Shown in pieces: positions 1 to 5,280 of a stretch of DNA of 6,187 nucleotides. The translations under genes and the position numbers were made by a program. The notes below the pieces were generated by a model. The model was given only the letters and a program-made list of their open reading frames with translations. It was not told the DNA's origin and did not search any database. Location: positions 1 through 6,187 of the forward strand of contig CATOKC010000164.1 in the NCBI GenBank assembly GCA_951800675.1, written 5' to 3'. How positions within the stretch are numbered: position 1 is the stretch's first letter; the number at the start of each line of letters is the position of its first letter. Source of the DNA: an uncultured Oscillibacter sp. (lineage in GTDB: Bacteria; Bacillota_A; Clostridia; Oscillospirales; Oscillospiraceae).

Positions 1-1352
1 AGTTCGTCTCCGCCAACCCCACCGGCCCCATGCACATGGGCAACGCCCGGGGCGGTGTGCTGGGGGATACCCTGGCTTCCGTGCTCTCCGCCTGCGGGGC
101 GGAGGTCAGCCGGGAGTTTTACGTCAACGACGCCGGACACCAGATTGACAAGTTTGCCCGGTCCATCTACGCCCGGTGCATGCAGCTGACCTACGGAGAG
201 GAGGAGCACCCCTTCCCGGAGGACGGCTACCAGGGAGATGACATCCGGGAACTGGCCAAGGGCTTCCTGGCCCGGGAGGAGGAATTCCCCGGCGGAAACC
301 GGGAGGAGTTCTGGATGGCCGACATGGCGGAATACGGCCTGTCTGTGAACCTTCCGAAGATGGAGGCGGACCTCCGGCGCTATAAGATTCAATACGATAC
401 CTGGTTCTATGAGTCCAGCCTCCACAACAGCGGCGCGGTGGCGGAGACGGTGGAGCTTTTGACCAAGGCCGGGTGGACCTATGAGAAGGACGGGGCCCTG
501 TGGCTGAAAACCGCCCAGATCATGCGGGAGAACCTGCTGAAGGCGGGGAAGAAGGAGAAGGACATCGAGAAGCTGGACCTGAAGGACGACGTGCTCCGCC
601 GGGCCAACGGCTTTTACACCTACTTCGCCGCCGATATCGCCTACCATCGCAACAAGTTCGAGACCCGAGGCTTCGACCGGGTGATCAATATTTGGGGCGC
701 GGACCACCACGGCCACGTGGCCCGGCTGAAAGGGGCTTTGGACGCCCTGGGCCTGGACGGCAGCGGGAAGCTGGACATCGTGCTGATGCAGCTGGTGAAG
801 CTCCTCCGGGACGGGGAGCTGGTGAAGATGAGCAAGCGCACCGGCAAGGCCATCTCCCTCTCGGACCTGCTGGATGAGGTGCCGGTGGACGCTGCCCGGT
901 GGTTTTTCAACGCCAAGCCGGACACACAGATGGACTTCGACCTGGGCCTTGCCGTCCGGGAGGATTCCGAGAATCCCATCTACTACGTGGAGTACGCCCA
1001 TGCCCGCATCTGCTCCTTGGCCCAAAAGCTGGCGGGGGAGGGGCTGACGGTCCCCGCCCCGGGGACGGCGGACCTGAGCCTTCTGACCTCGGAGGCGGAG
1101 GAGGTCCTCATCAAGCAGCTGGCCGCTTGGCCGGATACCATCCGGGCCGCGGCGAAGAACTACGATCCCTCCCACGTAAACCGCTATTTGATGGAGCTGG
1201 CGGGCTGCTTCCACCGCTTCTATACGGCCTGCCATATTCGGGAGGAGGCTCCCGCCCTGGCGGCCGCCCGGCTGCGGCTGGCGGACGACGCCCGGATCGT
1301 GCTGAAAAACGGTCTGGCCCTCATCGGCGTGGACGCGCCGGAGCATATGTGA
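1..1352 (+). CDS. argS: Arginyl-tRNA synthetase (ArgRS), 5'-truncated by the window edge
   Basis: Class I aminoacyl-tRNA synthetase that charges tRNA-Arg with arginine using ATP in the cytoplasm. The frame is already open at base 3 (first residues FVSANPTGP), so the start lies outside the window; 449 residues plus stop are visible of roughly 560 usual, the missing part being the N-terminal tRNA-binding domain. Seen directly: the HIGH signature appears as HMGN just after SANPTGP (bases 33-44), the ArgRS-typical segment EFYVNDAGHQ follows at about 115-145, IWGADHHGHV lies in the catalytic core near 690-720, and KMSKR is at 825-839. The rest is the helical DALR anticodon-binding domain, beginning around the YYVEYAHARI segment (about 980-1010) and ending in the family-typical GVDAPEHM. 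The catalytic motifs are intact, so this is a working gene cut by the window, not a pseudogene. There is no adjacent gene of related function. Confidence 0.97.
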   Translation, partial: FVSANPTGPMHMGNARGGVLGDTLASVLSACGAEVSREFYVNDAGHQIDKFARSIYARCMQLTYGEEEHPFPEDGYQGDDIRELAKGFLAREEEFPGGNREEFWMADMAEYGLSVNLPKMEADLRRYKIQYDTWFYESSLHNSGAVAETVELLTKAGWTYEKDGALWLKTAQIMRENLLKAGKKEKDIEKLDLKDDVLRRANGFYTYFAADIAYHRNKFETRGFDRVINIWGADHHGHVARLKGALDALGLDGSGKLDIVLMQLVKLLRDGELVKMSKRTGKAISLSDLLDEVPVDAARWFFNAKPDTQMDFDLGLAVREDSENPIYYVEYAHARICSLAQKLAGEGLTVPAPGTADLSLLTSEAEEVLIKQLAAWPDTIRAAAKNYDPSHVNRYLMELAGCFHRFYTACHIREEAPALAAARLRLADDARIVLKNGLALIGVDAPEHM

Positions 1353-1430
1353 TACTTTCGCGTGCTCTGCTTGTCCAGCGGCGGACCGAATCGAAGCGAC
1401 GGGGCTTTCTGTCAACTAAGAATATTTTTT

Positions 1431-1490
1431 CCAGCCTCCGCACAGAATGGAGAGGCGGCTCTGCCGCGACTTCATTCGGGCGGAGGCTGG
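1431..1490 (+). promoter_or_regulatory. 60-nt stepped hairpin enclosing the ribosome binding site of the next gene
   Basis: The arms 1431-1440 and 1481-1490 are perfect 10-bp inverted repeats (CCAGCCTCCG / CGGAGGCTGG). Inside them 1445-1452 pairs with 1470-1477 (eight pairs, one G-U), and 1455-1459 pairs with 1463-1467 around a TCT loop. Only a 4x3 and a 2x2 internal loop interrupt the helix. The GGAGG at 1482-1486 that serves the ATG at 1495 is fully inside the 3' arm. A T6 run precedes the hairpin and a TTTT follows it. It could be the argS terminator, a structure masking the ribosome binding site, or both. The pairing is read from the sequence; the function is inferred. Confidence 0.6.
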
Positions 1491-1494
1491 TTTT

Positions 1495-2028
1495 ATGAGA
1501 CGGAAGCTGTTCTTTTGGGAGCTGGGAGGCTTTTTGTTCACCGGGGCGGCGGGGACGCTCCTCCACTTCGTCTACGAGTGGAGCGGCGGCAGCCTTCTGG
1601 CGGCCTGTGTCTCCGCCGTCAACGAGTCCACCTGGGAGCATATGAAGCTGTTGTTTGTGCCCCTGTTTCTCTTCTCCCTGGTCCAGGTCTGCCTGCTGGG
1701 GCGGAACTACCCGAATCTTCTGGCGGCGCGAGCCCTCAGCGTCCTGACGGGAGTAGCACTGATTCCCGTGCTGTTCTATACCTACACCGGAATATTGGGC
1801 TATCATGTCACCTGGGTGGACATCTCCATTTTCTACCTGGCAGACCTGGGGGCCTTTGCCCTGGATTTCGCCCTGCTTCGCCGGGGGAAGCTCTCCGCCC
1901 GCTGGAGGCAGCTTTTGGGACTGGCGGCACTGTGGGGACTGGCCTTTTACTTTGTGTGGTGCACCTTCCGGCCGGTGAGCCTGCCGCTGTGGCGGGACCC
2001 GGTGACGGGAGTTTACGGCATTCCCTGA
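1495..2028 (+). CDS. Five-helix integral membrane protein, DUF6512-like
   Basis: A 177-residue, strongly hydrophobic protein of unknown function. Predicted membrane segments by eye: about residues 10-27, 52-68, 80-97, 109-128 and 138-156. Two conserved-looking polar stretches stand out: NESTWEHMK (43-51), just before the second helix, and the C-terminal DPVTGVYGIP. Both resemble my recollection of the DUF6512 family, which is uncharacterised; the family name should be treated as probable. The start at 1495 is preferred because GGAGG at 1482-1486 is 8 nt upstream and the protein then opens with MRRK before the first helix. An in-frame ATG at 1447 has no ribosome binding site and lies inside the hairpin. 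I found no good promoter between argS and this gene, so it may depend on read-through from argS past the hairpin. A palindromic terminator overlaps its stop codon. Confidence 0.8.
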   Translation: MRRKLFFWELGGFLFTGAAGTLLHFVYEWSGGSLLAACVSAVNESTWEHMKLLFVPLFLFSLVQVCLLGRNYPNLLAARALSVLTGVALIPVLFYTYTGILGYHVTWVDISIFYLADLGAFALDFALLRRGKLSARWRQLLGLAALWGLAFYFVWCTFRPVSLPLWRDPVTGVYGIP

Positions 2029-2058
2029 AAACGCCCCGCGGGGCGTTTTCGCCTTTTT
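2028..2058 (+). terminator. Rho-independent terminator after the DUF6512-like gene
   Basis: Bases 2027-2050 form a perfect 24-bp palindrome: AAAACGCCC (2028-2036) pairs with GGGCGTTTT (2041-2049) around CGCG. The T-rich side reads TTTT at 2046-2049 with a further T5 at 2054-2058. The A-tract begins at the last base of the TGA stop codon. Because the palindrome has an A-tract on one side and a T-tract on the other, it could work in both directions. It separates the upstream gene from the xpaC promoter. Confidence 0.88.
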
Positions 2059-2089
2059 GGAATTTACTGTGAATTTGTGCCATCCCGGC

Positions 2090-2119
2090 TTGACCGATGG
2101 CCGCTTGGAGGAGTATAAT
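2090..2119 (+). promoter_or_regulatory. Sigma-A type promoter of the xpaC-telA unit
   Basis: TTGACC at 2090-2095 (5/6 match to the -35 consensus) is followed after 18 bp by a perfect TATAAT at 2114-2119. Transcription should begin near 2125-2127, giving a leader of about 34 nt before the ATG at 2160. This is the only strong promoter seen before telA, so it probably drives all four genes. The hexamer GAATTT occurs twice just upstream (2060-2065 and 2071-2076), 11 bp apart. Confidence 0.85.
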
Positions 2120-2159
2120 ATACTAACTTATGAACTGCGCGACGAATGGAGGTCCTGCT

Positions 2160-2885
2160 ATGACGGCCAAACGAAAGCCCGTCGCTCCCTTTTACGCCGT
2201 GGGGCTGCTGTGGCTGCTGGGCGGGCTGTTCCTGCCCCTGTATTCCAATACGGCTATCGCTTTGCTGGCGGCGGTGTCGGCGGGAGTGTTCCTGCTGGTG
2301 AACGGAATCTGCCGGGGCGGGGGAACGGTAGCCGGGTCCGCCGGGGCGGAGAAGAACGAAGAGACGAAGGCCCCCGTAAAGCCCAAGGAGGAGCCCTCCA
2401 CCGGAAACCCGGAGCTGGACAAGGCGATCAAGGACGGGAAGCTGGCCCTCAGCGAGATGAAGCGGCTGGACGACAACATCGCCGACCCCGGCGTCTCCGC
2501 CGACATCGTGCGGTTGAGCCAGGTGTCCGAAAAGATATTCCAGGCCGTGAGGGACGACCCGGACAAGCTGCCCCAGATTCGAAAGTTCATGAATTACTAC
2601 CTGCCCACCACCTTGAAGCTCCTCAATACCTACGACCGCATGAGCGGCGCGGGGGTCTCCGGGGAGAACATTGACGGCACCAAGGAAAAGGTGGAGGACA
2701 TGCTGAAAACCATCGTCCGGGCCTTTGAAAAGCAGCTGGACGCCCTCTACGGCGCCGACGCCCTGGACGTCTCCACAGACATCCAGGTGATGGAGACCCT
2801 GCTTGCCCGGGAGGGCCTGACGGAACCGGAGATGAAAGCGGACCCGGTTCAGGAGGACGGCACGGACATCCGGCTGGAGTTATAA
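2160..2885 (+). CDS. xpaC: XpaC-family protein (so-called 5-bromo-4-chloroindolyl phosphate hydrolysis protein)
   Basis: A 241-residue membrane-anchored protein of the XpaC/Halogen_Hydrol family. The family name comes from a Bacillus plate phenotype; its real biochemical role is not established. Seen: two adjacent hydrophobic helices (about residues 10-27 and 31-50) joined by a short PLYSN turn, a charged lysine/glutamate-rich linker (about 60-85), then a helical soluble domain. That domain carries YYLPTTLKLLNTYDRM from residue 146 and ALDVSTDIQVM with EGL at 201-220, the segments I associate with XpaC proteins. The start at 2160 is chosen because GGAGG at 2148-2152 is 7 nt upstream. The in-frame ATG at 2130 would lie only a few bases after the predicted transcription start and has no usable ribosome binding site. 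It is the first gene behind the 2090-2119 promoter. In B. subtilis xpaC lies next to the telA homologue yaaN, and the same partner is found here three genes downstream, which supports the call. Confidence 0.88.
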   Translation: MTAKRKPVAPFYAVGLLWLLGGLFLPLYSNTAIALLAAVSAGVFLLVNGICRGGGTVAGSAGAEKNEETKAPVKPKEEPSTGNPELDKAIKDGKLALSEMKRLDDNIADPGVSADIVRLSQVSEKIFQAVRDDPDKLPQIRKFMNYYLPTTLKLLNTYDRMSGAGVSGENIDGTKEKVEDMLKTIVRAFEKQLDALYGADALDVSTDIQVMETLLAREGLTEPEMKADPVQEDGTDIRLEL

Positions 2886-2905
2886 CCTCCGCGGAATGTA
2901 AATAG

Positions 2906-2927
2906 GGAGGAAGCGCCATGAAAAACC
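2906..2927 (+). repeat. Duplicated translation-initiation region, copy 1
   Basis: The 22 bases 2906-2927 comprise GGAGGAAGCG, a two-base spacer, ATG and AAAAACC. They match 3280-3301 at 21 of 22 positions, the only difference being C2916 versus T3290. Each copy sets the start of a small membrane protein beginning MKN, with GGAGG 7 nt before the ATG. Confidence 0.8.
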
Positions 2928-3295
2928 TGACGGTGAAGGCGGTGGACACGGTCCTGTACGCGGCATGCGGCGCGCTGTTCCTGTGGGCGGCCTGGGGCCA
3001 GGAGATTGGCTTCTACGTCCTAACCGGCGCGTGCCTGCTGGCCCTGGCGGCCTGGGAGGGCTGGGCCTGGGTCCAGGACTACCAGGCGGGCCGGAACGAG
3101 AAGTGCGAGTGGACCCCTTCCATGACCGTGGCTTTTCTCGTGGTGGCCGTGGTCCAGACGCATAGGGCTGTGACCGAGCCGGACGGCTTTCACACGTTTC
3201 TAGCGGTCAGCTGGGTTTTGATCAGCGTGGTTTACACTGTGAGGACTGTCCGGGGGCTCCGGGCGGAGAAACAAATGAAGGAGGAAGCGTCATGA
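2918..3295 (+). CDS. 125-aa four-helix membrane protein of unknown function
   Basis: I do not recognise a named family. Hydrophobic segments are visible at about residues 12-26, 31-52, 70-86 and 91-108, separated by short charged turns; a central loop (53-68) is polar and the C-terminus is charged (RGLRAEKQMKEE). The two halves look like two copies of a helix-pair unit. The second unit (about 66-116) contains D89, H92, W99 and S103, at the same spacing as D31, H34, W41 and S45 in the downstream 68-aa protein, which suggests duplication. GGAGG at 2906-2910 is 7 nt before the ATG. The gap from xpaC is 32 bp without a terminator, and the ATGA at 3292-3295 makes its stop overlap the next start by 4 bp, so translation is probably coupled. 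Placement between xpaC and telA suggests it acts in the same membrane-associated process; that is inference. Confidence 0.85.
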   Translation: MKNLTVKAVDTVLYAACGALFLWAAWGQEIGFYVLTGACLLALAAWEGWAWVQDYQAGRNEKCEWTPSMTVAFLVVAVVQTHRAVTEPDGFHTFLAVSWVLISVVYTVRTVRGLRAEKQMKEEAS

Positions 3296-3301
3296 AAAAC
3301 C
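3280..3301 (+). repeat. Duplicated translation-initiation region, copy 2
   Basis: Second copy of the 22-base initiation block, 21/22 identical to 2906-2927. Here the ribosome binding site is extended to AAGGAGG (3278-3284) and lies inside the end of the preceding gene. Confidence 0.8.
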
Positions 3302-3498
3302 GAAATCCCGTTTACCTGTTTATCTCCATTCTGGAGGGCATGCTCTCCGGGGGCTATTTCTACCTGGCTAAGAAGGAGCGGGACCCCCTGCACCTGGTGA
3401 CCGGCTGTGTGTGGCTGGCCGTTTCTGTTCTCCATGGCATCCTGGGCATCCGGGAGGAGGAGCACATTCTGCTGGTGGAGGAAGACGACTATGAGTGA
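3292..3498 (+). CDS. 68-aa two-helix membrane protein of unknown function
   Basis: A small integral membrane protein with no family that I recognise. Helix 1 spans about residues 7-26 and contains a glutamate (E15) and a GG pair (20-21); a basic turn (KKER, 27-30) follows; helix 2 spans about 36-53; the tail is acidic (REEE at 54-57 and EEDDYE at the end). It looks like a single copy of the helix-pair unit found twice in the preceding 125-aa protein, sharing the D-x2-H-x6-W-x3-S spacing. AAGGAGG at 3278-3284 is a near-perfect ribosome binding site, 7 nt before the ATG. The start overlaps the upstream stop by 4 bp and the end overlaps the telA start by 8 bp, so the gene is embedded in the operon and very likely translated. 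The charge pattern suggests a cytoplasmic basic turn and possible pairing with the larger protein, which is speculative. Confidence 0.82.
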   Translation: MKNRNPVYLFISILEGMLSGGYFYLAKKERDPLHLVTGCVWLAVSVLHGILGIREEEHILLVEEDDYE

Positions 3499-4660
3499 CA
3501 ATATGATTCCCGAGCTGACCCTGGACCCCACCGCCGCCGCGGCCCAGGAGGTTCCTTCGCTGACGCTGGAGCCCGCCGCCACCCCCGCCGCCCCGGCGCC
3601 GGAAAAGCCGGAGGTCAAGCCCGTGGAGCTGGACGACTCCATGCTCTCCGAGGCGGAGAAAAAGGCCGTGGAGGACTTCGCCAAGAAAATCGACGTGATG
3701 GACTCCAACCTGATTCTCCAATACGGCGCGGCGGCTCAGAAGAACGTGGCGGGCTTCTCCGAAAGCGCCCTGGCCTCCGTGCGCACCAAGGACCTGGGCG
3801 AAGTGGGCAAGTCCCTCTCCGAGCTGGTGGTGGAGCTGAAGGGCTTTGGCGAGGAGGAAGAGAAAAAGGGCCTCTTCGGCAAGTTCAAGAAGGCCGGGAA
3901 CAAGCTGGAGGTCATGAAGGCCCAATATTCCAAGGTCGAGAGCAACGTGGACAAGATCGTCCGGGAGCTGGAGCAGCATCAGGTGACCCTGATGAAGGAC
4001 GTGGCCATGTTCGACCAGATGTATGAGCTGAACCTCAAGTACTATAAAGAGCTGACCATGTATATCCTGGCGGGGAAGAAGAAGCTCCAGGAGGTCCAGG
4101 CCAGCGAGCTTCCCGCCCTCCGGGCCAAGGCGGAGCAGTCCGGCGCCCAGGAGGACGCCCAGCGGTACAACGACCTGGCGCAGATGTGCGAGCGGTTTGA
4201 AAAGAAGCTCCACGACCTGGAGCTGACGAGGATGATCTCCATCCAGATGGGCCCCCAGACCCGGCTGCTCCAGAACAACGACACGCTGATGGTGGAGAAG
4301 ATCCAGTCCTCCCTGGTGAACACCATTCCCCTGTGGAAGAGCCAGATGGTCCTGGCCTTAGGCATGGAGCACGGCCGTCAGGCCACCGCCGCCCAGAGCG
4401 CCGTGACGGAAATGACCAACGAGCTTTTGAAAAAGAACGCCGACATGCTGAAAATGGGAACCATCCAGACCGCCAAGGAGGCGGAGCGGAGCGTGGTGAG
4501 CATCGAGACCCTCCAGCACACGAACCAGCAGCTGATCTCCACCCTGGACGAGGTGCTGAACATCCAGCGGGAGGGCGCCCAGAAGCGGAAGGAAGCCGAG
4601 GTGGAGCTGGGCCGCATTGAGGGCGAGCTCCGGGCAAAGCTGATGGAGCTGCATAAATAA
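3491..4660 (+). CDS. telA: TelA/YaaN family protein (toxic anion resistance family)
   Basis: A 389-residue cytoplasmic, highly alpha-helical protein, close to the length of B. subtilis YaaN. The family is linked to tellurite resistance on plasmid RK2 and to envelope-targeting antimicrobials in Listeria; its mechanism is unknown. Order of features: a low-complexity Ala/Pro N-terminus (1-47) with LTLDP at 9-13 and LTLEP at 24-28; the family core beginning near residue 50, with NLILQYG at 73-79; GLFGKFKK from about 127; a long charged coiled-coil-like region (about 137-260); MYILAGKKKL near 190-199; and the diagnostic NNDTLMVEKI plus IPLWK at 262-283, before a final helical stretch. The start at 3491 is chosen for GGAGG at 3477-3481; the upstream in-frame ATG at 3407 would run through the 68-aa gene. 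It overlaps that gene by 8 bp, implying translational coupling. No catalytic site is apparent. Confidence 0.93.
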   Translation: MSDNMIPELTLDPTAAAAQEVPSLTLEPAATPAAPAPEKPEVKPVELDDSMLSEAEKKAVEDFAKKIDVMDSNLILQYGAAAQKNVAGFSESALASVRTKDLGEVGKSLSELVVELKGFGEEEEKKGLFGKFKKAGNKLEVMKAQYSKVESNVDKIVRELEQHQVTLMKDVAMFDQMYELNLKYYKELTMYILAGKKKLQEVQASELPALRAKAEQSGAQEDAQRYNDLAQMCERFEKKLHDLELTRMISIQMGPQTRLLQNNDTLMVEKIQSSLVNTIPLWKSQMVLALGMEHGRQATAAQSAVTEMTNELLKKNADMLKMGTIQTAKEAERSVVSIETLQHTNQQLISTLDEVLNIQREGAQKRKEAEVELGRIEGELRAKLMELHK

Positions 4661-4676
4661 ATGCCTATCGGCGGAA

Positions 4677-4719
4677 CGGCCCGTAGGGGCAGACCTGCGT
4701 GTCCGCCCCTACGGGGCCG
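4677..4719. repeat. Palindromic intergenic element between convergent genes
   Basis: Perfect 10-bp arms, CCGTAGGGGC (4681-4690) and GCCCCTACGG (4705-4714), are extended inward by GAC/GTC (4692-4694 with 4701-4703) around a CTGCGT loop. They extend outward by CGGC/GCCG (4677-4680 with 4716-4719) past a bulged G4715. It lies 16 bp after the telA stop and directly beyond the stop of the minus-strand gene. Neither side has a T-run, so it is not a standard intrinsic terminator. The GTAGGGGC...GCCCCTAC arms resemble dispersed palindromes that I recall from gut clostridial genomes. It may still help end both converging transcripts. Confidence 0.65.
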
Positions 4720-4720
4720 C

Positions 4721-4969
4721 CTACCGGAGTTCCCGGGCTACGGAGAAGGCGGCCAGGAACATGGCCTCCAGCTCCAAGGAGCGGCTGTCCTCCAGGGCCT
4801 GCTGATACCGCTCCAAAGACGCCATGTGTTCCCCGGAGAGGCCCTCCTTCAAGGCGGCGAGGTGCTTTTCCTCCAGGGATTTCGAGAGGTCGTAAGACTC
4901 GTGGTTCAGGCAGCGGGGAATGCGCTCGTTATGGGTGTAATCCATCAATAGCTGCATGAGACTGGTCAT
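4721..4969 (-). CDS. 82-aa helical protein, possibly DUF6809-like
   Basis: A small, soluble, probably all-helical protein rich in Leu, Glu and Ala. A short N-terminal helix (about 2-12) is followed by a polar stretch (NERIPRCLNHESYD, 14-27), a long charged helix (28-44), a second one (46-62), and a C-terminal helix with aromatic residues (65-82). The layout resembles small DUF6809-type proteins of clostridial genomes and mobile elements, but I recall this only from general sequence pattern and the function is unknown. On the minus strand GGAGG (4977-4981) lies 7 nt before the ATG at 4969, and a promoter with perfect TTGACA is seen upstream, so the gene is credible despite its size. The overlapping plus-strand frame at 4661-4951 lacks such signals. 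It is divergent from xre and probably controlled by it. Confidence 0.75.
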   Translation of the reverse strand: MTSLMQLLMDYTHNERIPRCLNHESYDLSKSLEEKHLAALKEGLSGEHMASLERYQQALEDSRSLELEAMFLAAFSVARELR

Positions 4970-4988
4970 GGGGATACCTCCTATATAC

Positions 4989-5018
4989 TAGATAAAGGTA
5001 TATTAACATACCTAAAAT
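4989..5018 (+). promoter_or_regulatory. Probable promoter of xre
   Basis: TAGATA (4989-4994, 4/6 to the -35 consensus) and TAAAAT (5013-5018, 5/6 to the -10 consensus) are separated by 18 bp. The expected start, near 5025, leaves about 15 nt before the xre ATG at 5040, with the AGAGG ribosome binding site at 5029-5033. The -35 is weak; the placement relative to the operator is the main support. Confidence 0.5.
4996..5013. promoter_or_regulatory. Inverted repeat, likely Xre operator
   Basis: AGGTAT (4996-5001) and ATACCT (5008-5013) form a perfect dyad with a 6-bp AT-rich centre. The dyad sits between the proposed -35 and -10 of xre and covers the -10 of the divergent promoter. A third ATACCT half-site is at 4974-4979, overlapping the ribosome binding site of the minus-strand gene. 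Binding there would repress both genes; this is inferred from the layout. Confidence 0.6.
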
Positions 5019-5029
5019 AGGGTTGTCAA
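5000..5029 (-). promoter_or_regulatory. Promoter of the divergent 82-aa gene
   Basis: Read on the minus strand, a perfect TTGACA (5029-5024) is followed after 18 bp by TAATAT (5005-5000, 4/6 to the -10 consensus). It points toward the ATG at 4969 and is overlapped by the inverted repeat 4996-5013. Confidence 0.62.
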
Positions 5030-5039
5030 GAGGTGTATT

Positions 5040-5276
5040 ATGCAGATACTCGCAAAACGCCTGAAAGAATTGCGGGAGGAGCGCAGGATTTATCAACGGG
5101 AATTGGCGGAAATTCTGGACATGTCCTTCCGAGGTTATCAGAATTACGAGACAGGCCAGAGCGAACCCAAGCTTGCAACTCTGCTTGCGATTGCGGACTA
5201 TTACCAAGTATCCATCGACTATCTGGTGGGCCGGACGGACGCGCCGGACTTCCAGCCGGTTCAGATAGAGGAATGA
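5040..5276 (+). CDS. Xre-family helix-turn-helix transcriptional regulator
   Basis: A 78-residue single-domain DNA-binding protein of the HTH_3/Xre type. Seen: an N-terminal helix LAKRLKELREERR (4-16), the helix-turn-helix spanning about residues 18-39 (QRELAEILDMSFRGYQNYETG), then EPKLATLLAIADYYQVSIDYLVGR (42-65), the typical fourth and fifth helices of this family. It stops shortly after, so there is no sensor or peptidase domain. The start at 5040 has AGAGG at 5029-5033, 6 nt upstream. Base composition is lower in GC than in flanking genes. It sits 4 bp before the TPM-domain gene, so the two are probably cotranscribed, and divergent from the 82-aa gene across a 70-bp gap with an inverted repeat. 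Self-repression plus control of the divergent gene is the most likely role, by analogy with other small Xre regulators; the signal is unknown. Confidence 0.93.
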   Translation: MQILAKRLKELREERRIYQRELAEILDMSFRGYQNYETGQSEPKLATLLAIADYYQVSIDYLVGRTDAPDFQPVQIEE

Positions 5277-5280
5277 GCCT

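Noticed and set aside
1441..1490. T-box-like stretch (GGCGG...GCCGCG) before the DUF6512-like gene
   Set aside because: It loosely resembles the T-box core, but the gap after argS is only 142 bp, too short for a Stem I and specifier loop, and the gene has no link to amino acid metabolism. The bases are better explained by the nested hairpin.
1447..1494. Upstream ATG extension of the DUF6512-like protein
   Set aside because: No ribosome binding site precedes 1447 and the added residues are not hydrophobic. The ATG at 1495 has GGAGG at a proper distance.
1362..2072. 236-residue plus-strand frame overlapping the DUF6512-like gene
   Set aside because: It is rich in Gly/Pro/Arg, as expected for an out-of-frame reading of GC-rich coding DNA, and it crosses the terminator; the membrane-protein frame has the hydrophobic pattern and the ribosome binding site.
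3407..3490. Earlier in-frame start for telA
   Set aside because: It would overlap most of the 68-aa gene and has no ribosome binding site; the ATG at 3491 has GGAGG at 3477-3481 and gives the family's usual length.
3368..4213. 281-residue minus-strand frame opposite the telA start
   Set aside because: Leu/His/Gly-rich shadow of the GC-biased telA codons; no ribosome binding site or family resemblance, while telA on the other strand is unmistakable.
4661..4951. 96-residue plus-strand frame after telA
   Set aside because: It runs through the palindrome and is antisense to the 82-aa gene, which has its own promoter and ribosome binding site.
4721..5276. Classical toxin-antitoxin pair made of the 82-aa gene and xre
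   Set aside because: Toxin and antitoxin genes are normally cotranscribed, whereas these are divergent, and the 82-aa protein shows no known toxin fold or catalytic pattern. Shared regulation is supported; toxicity is not.
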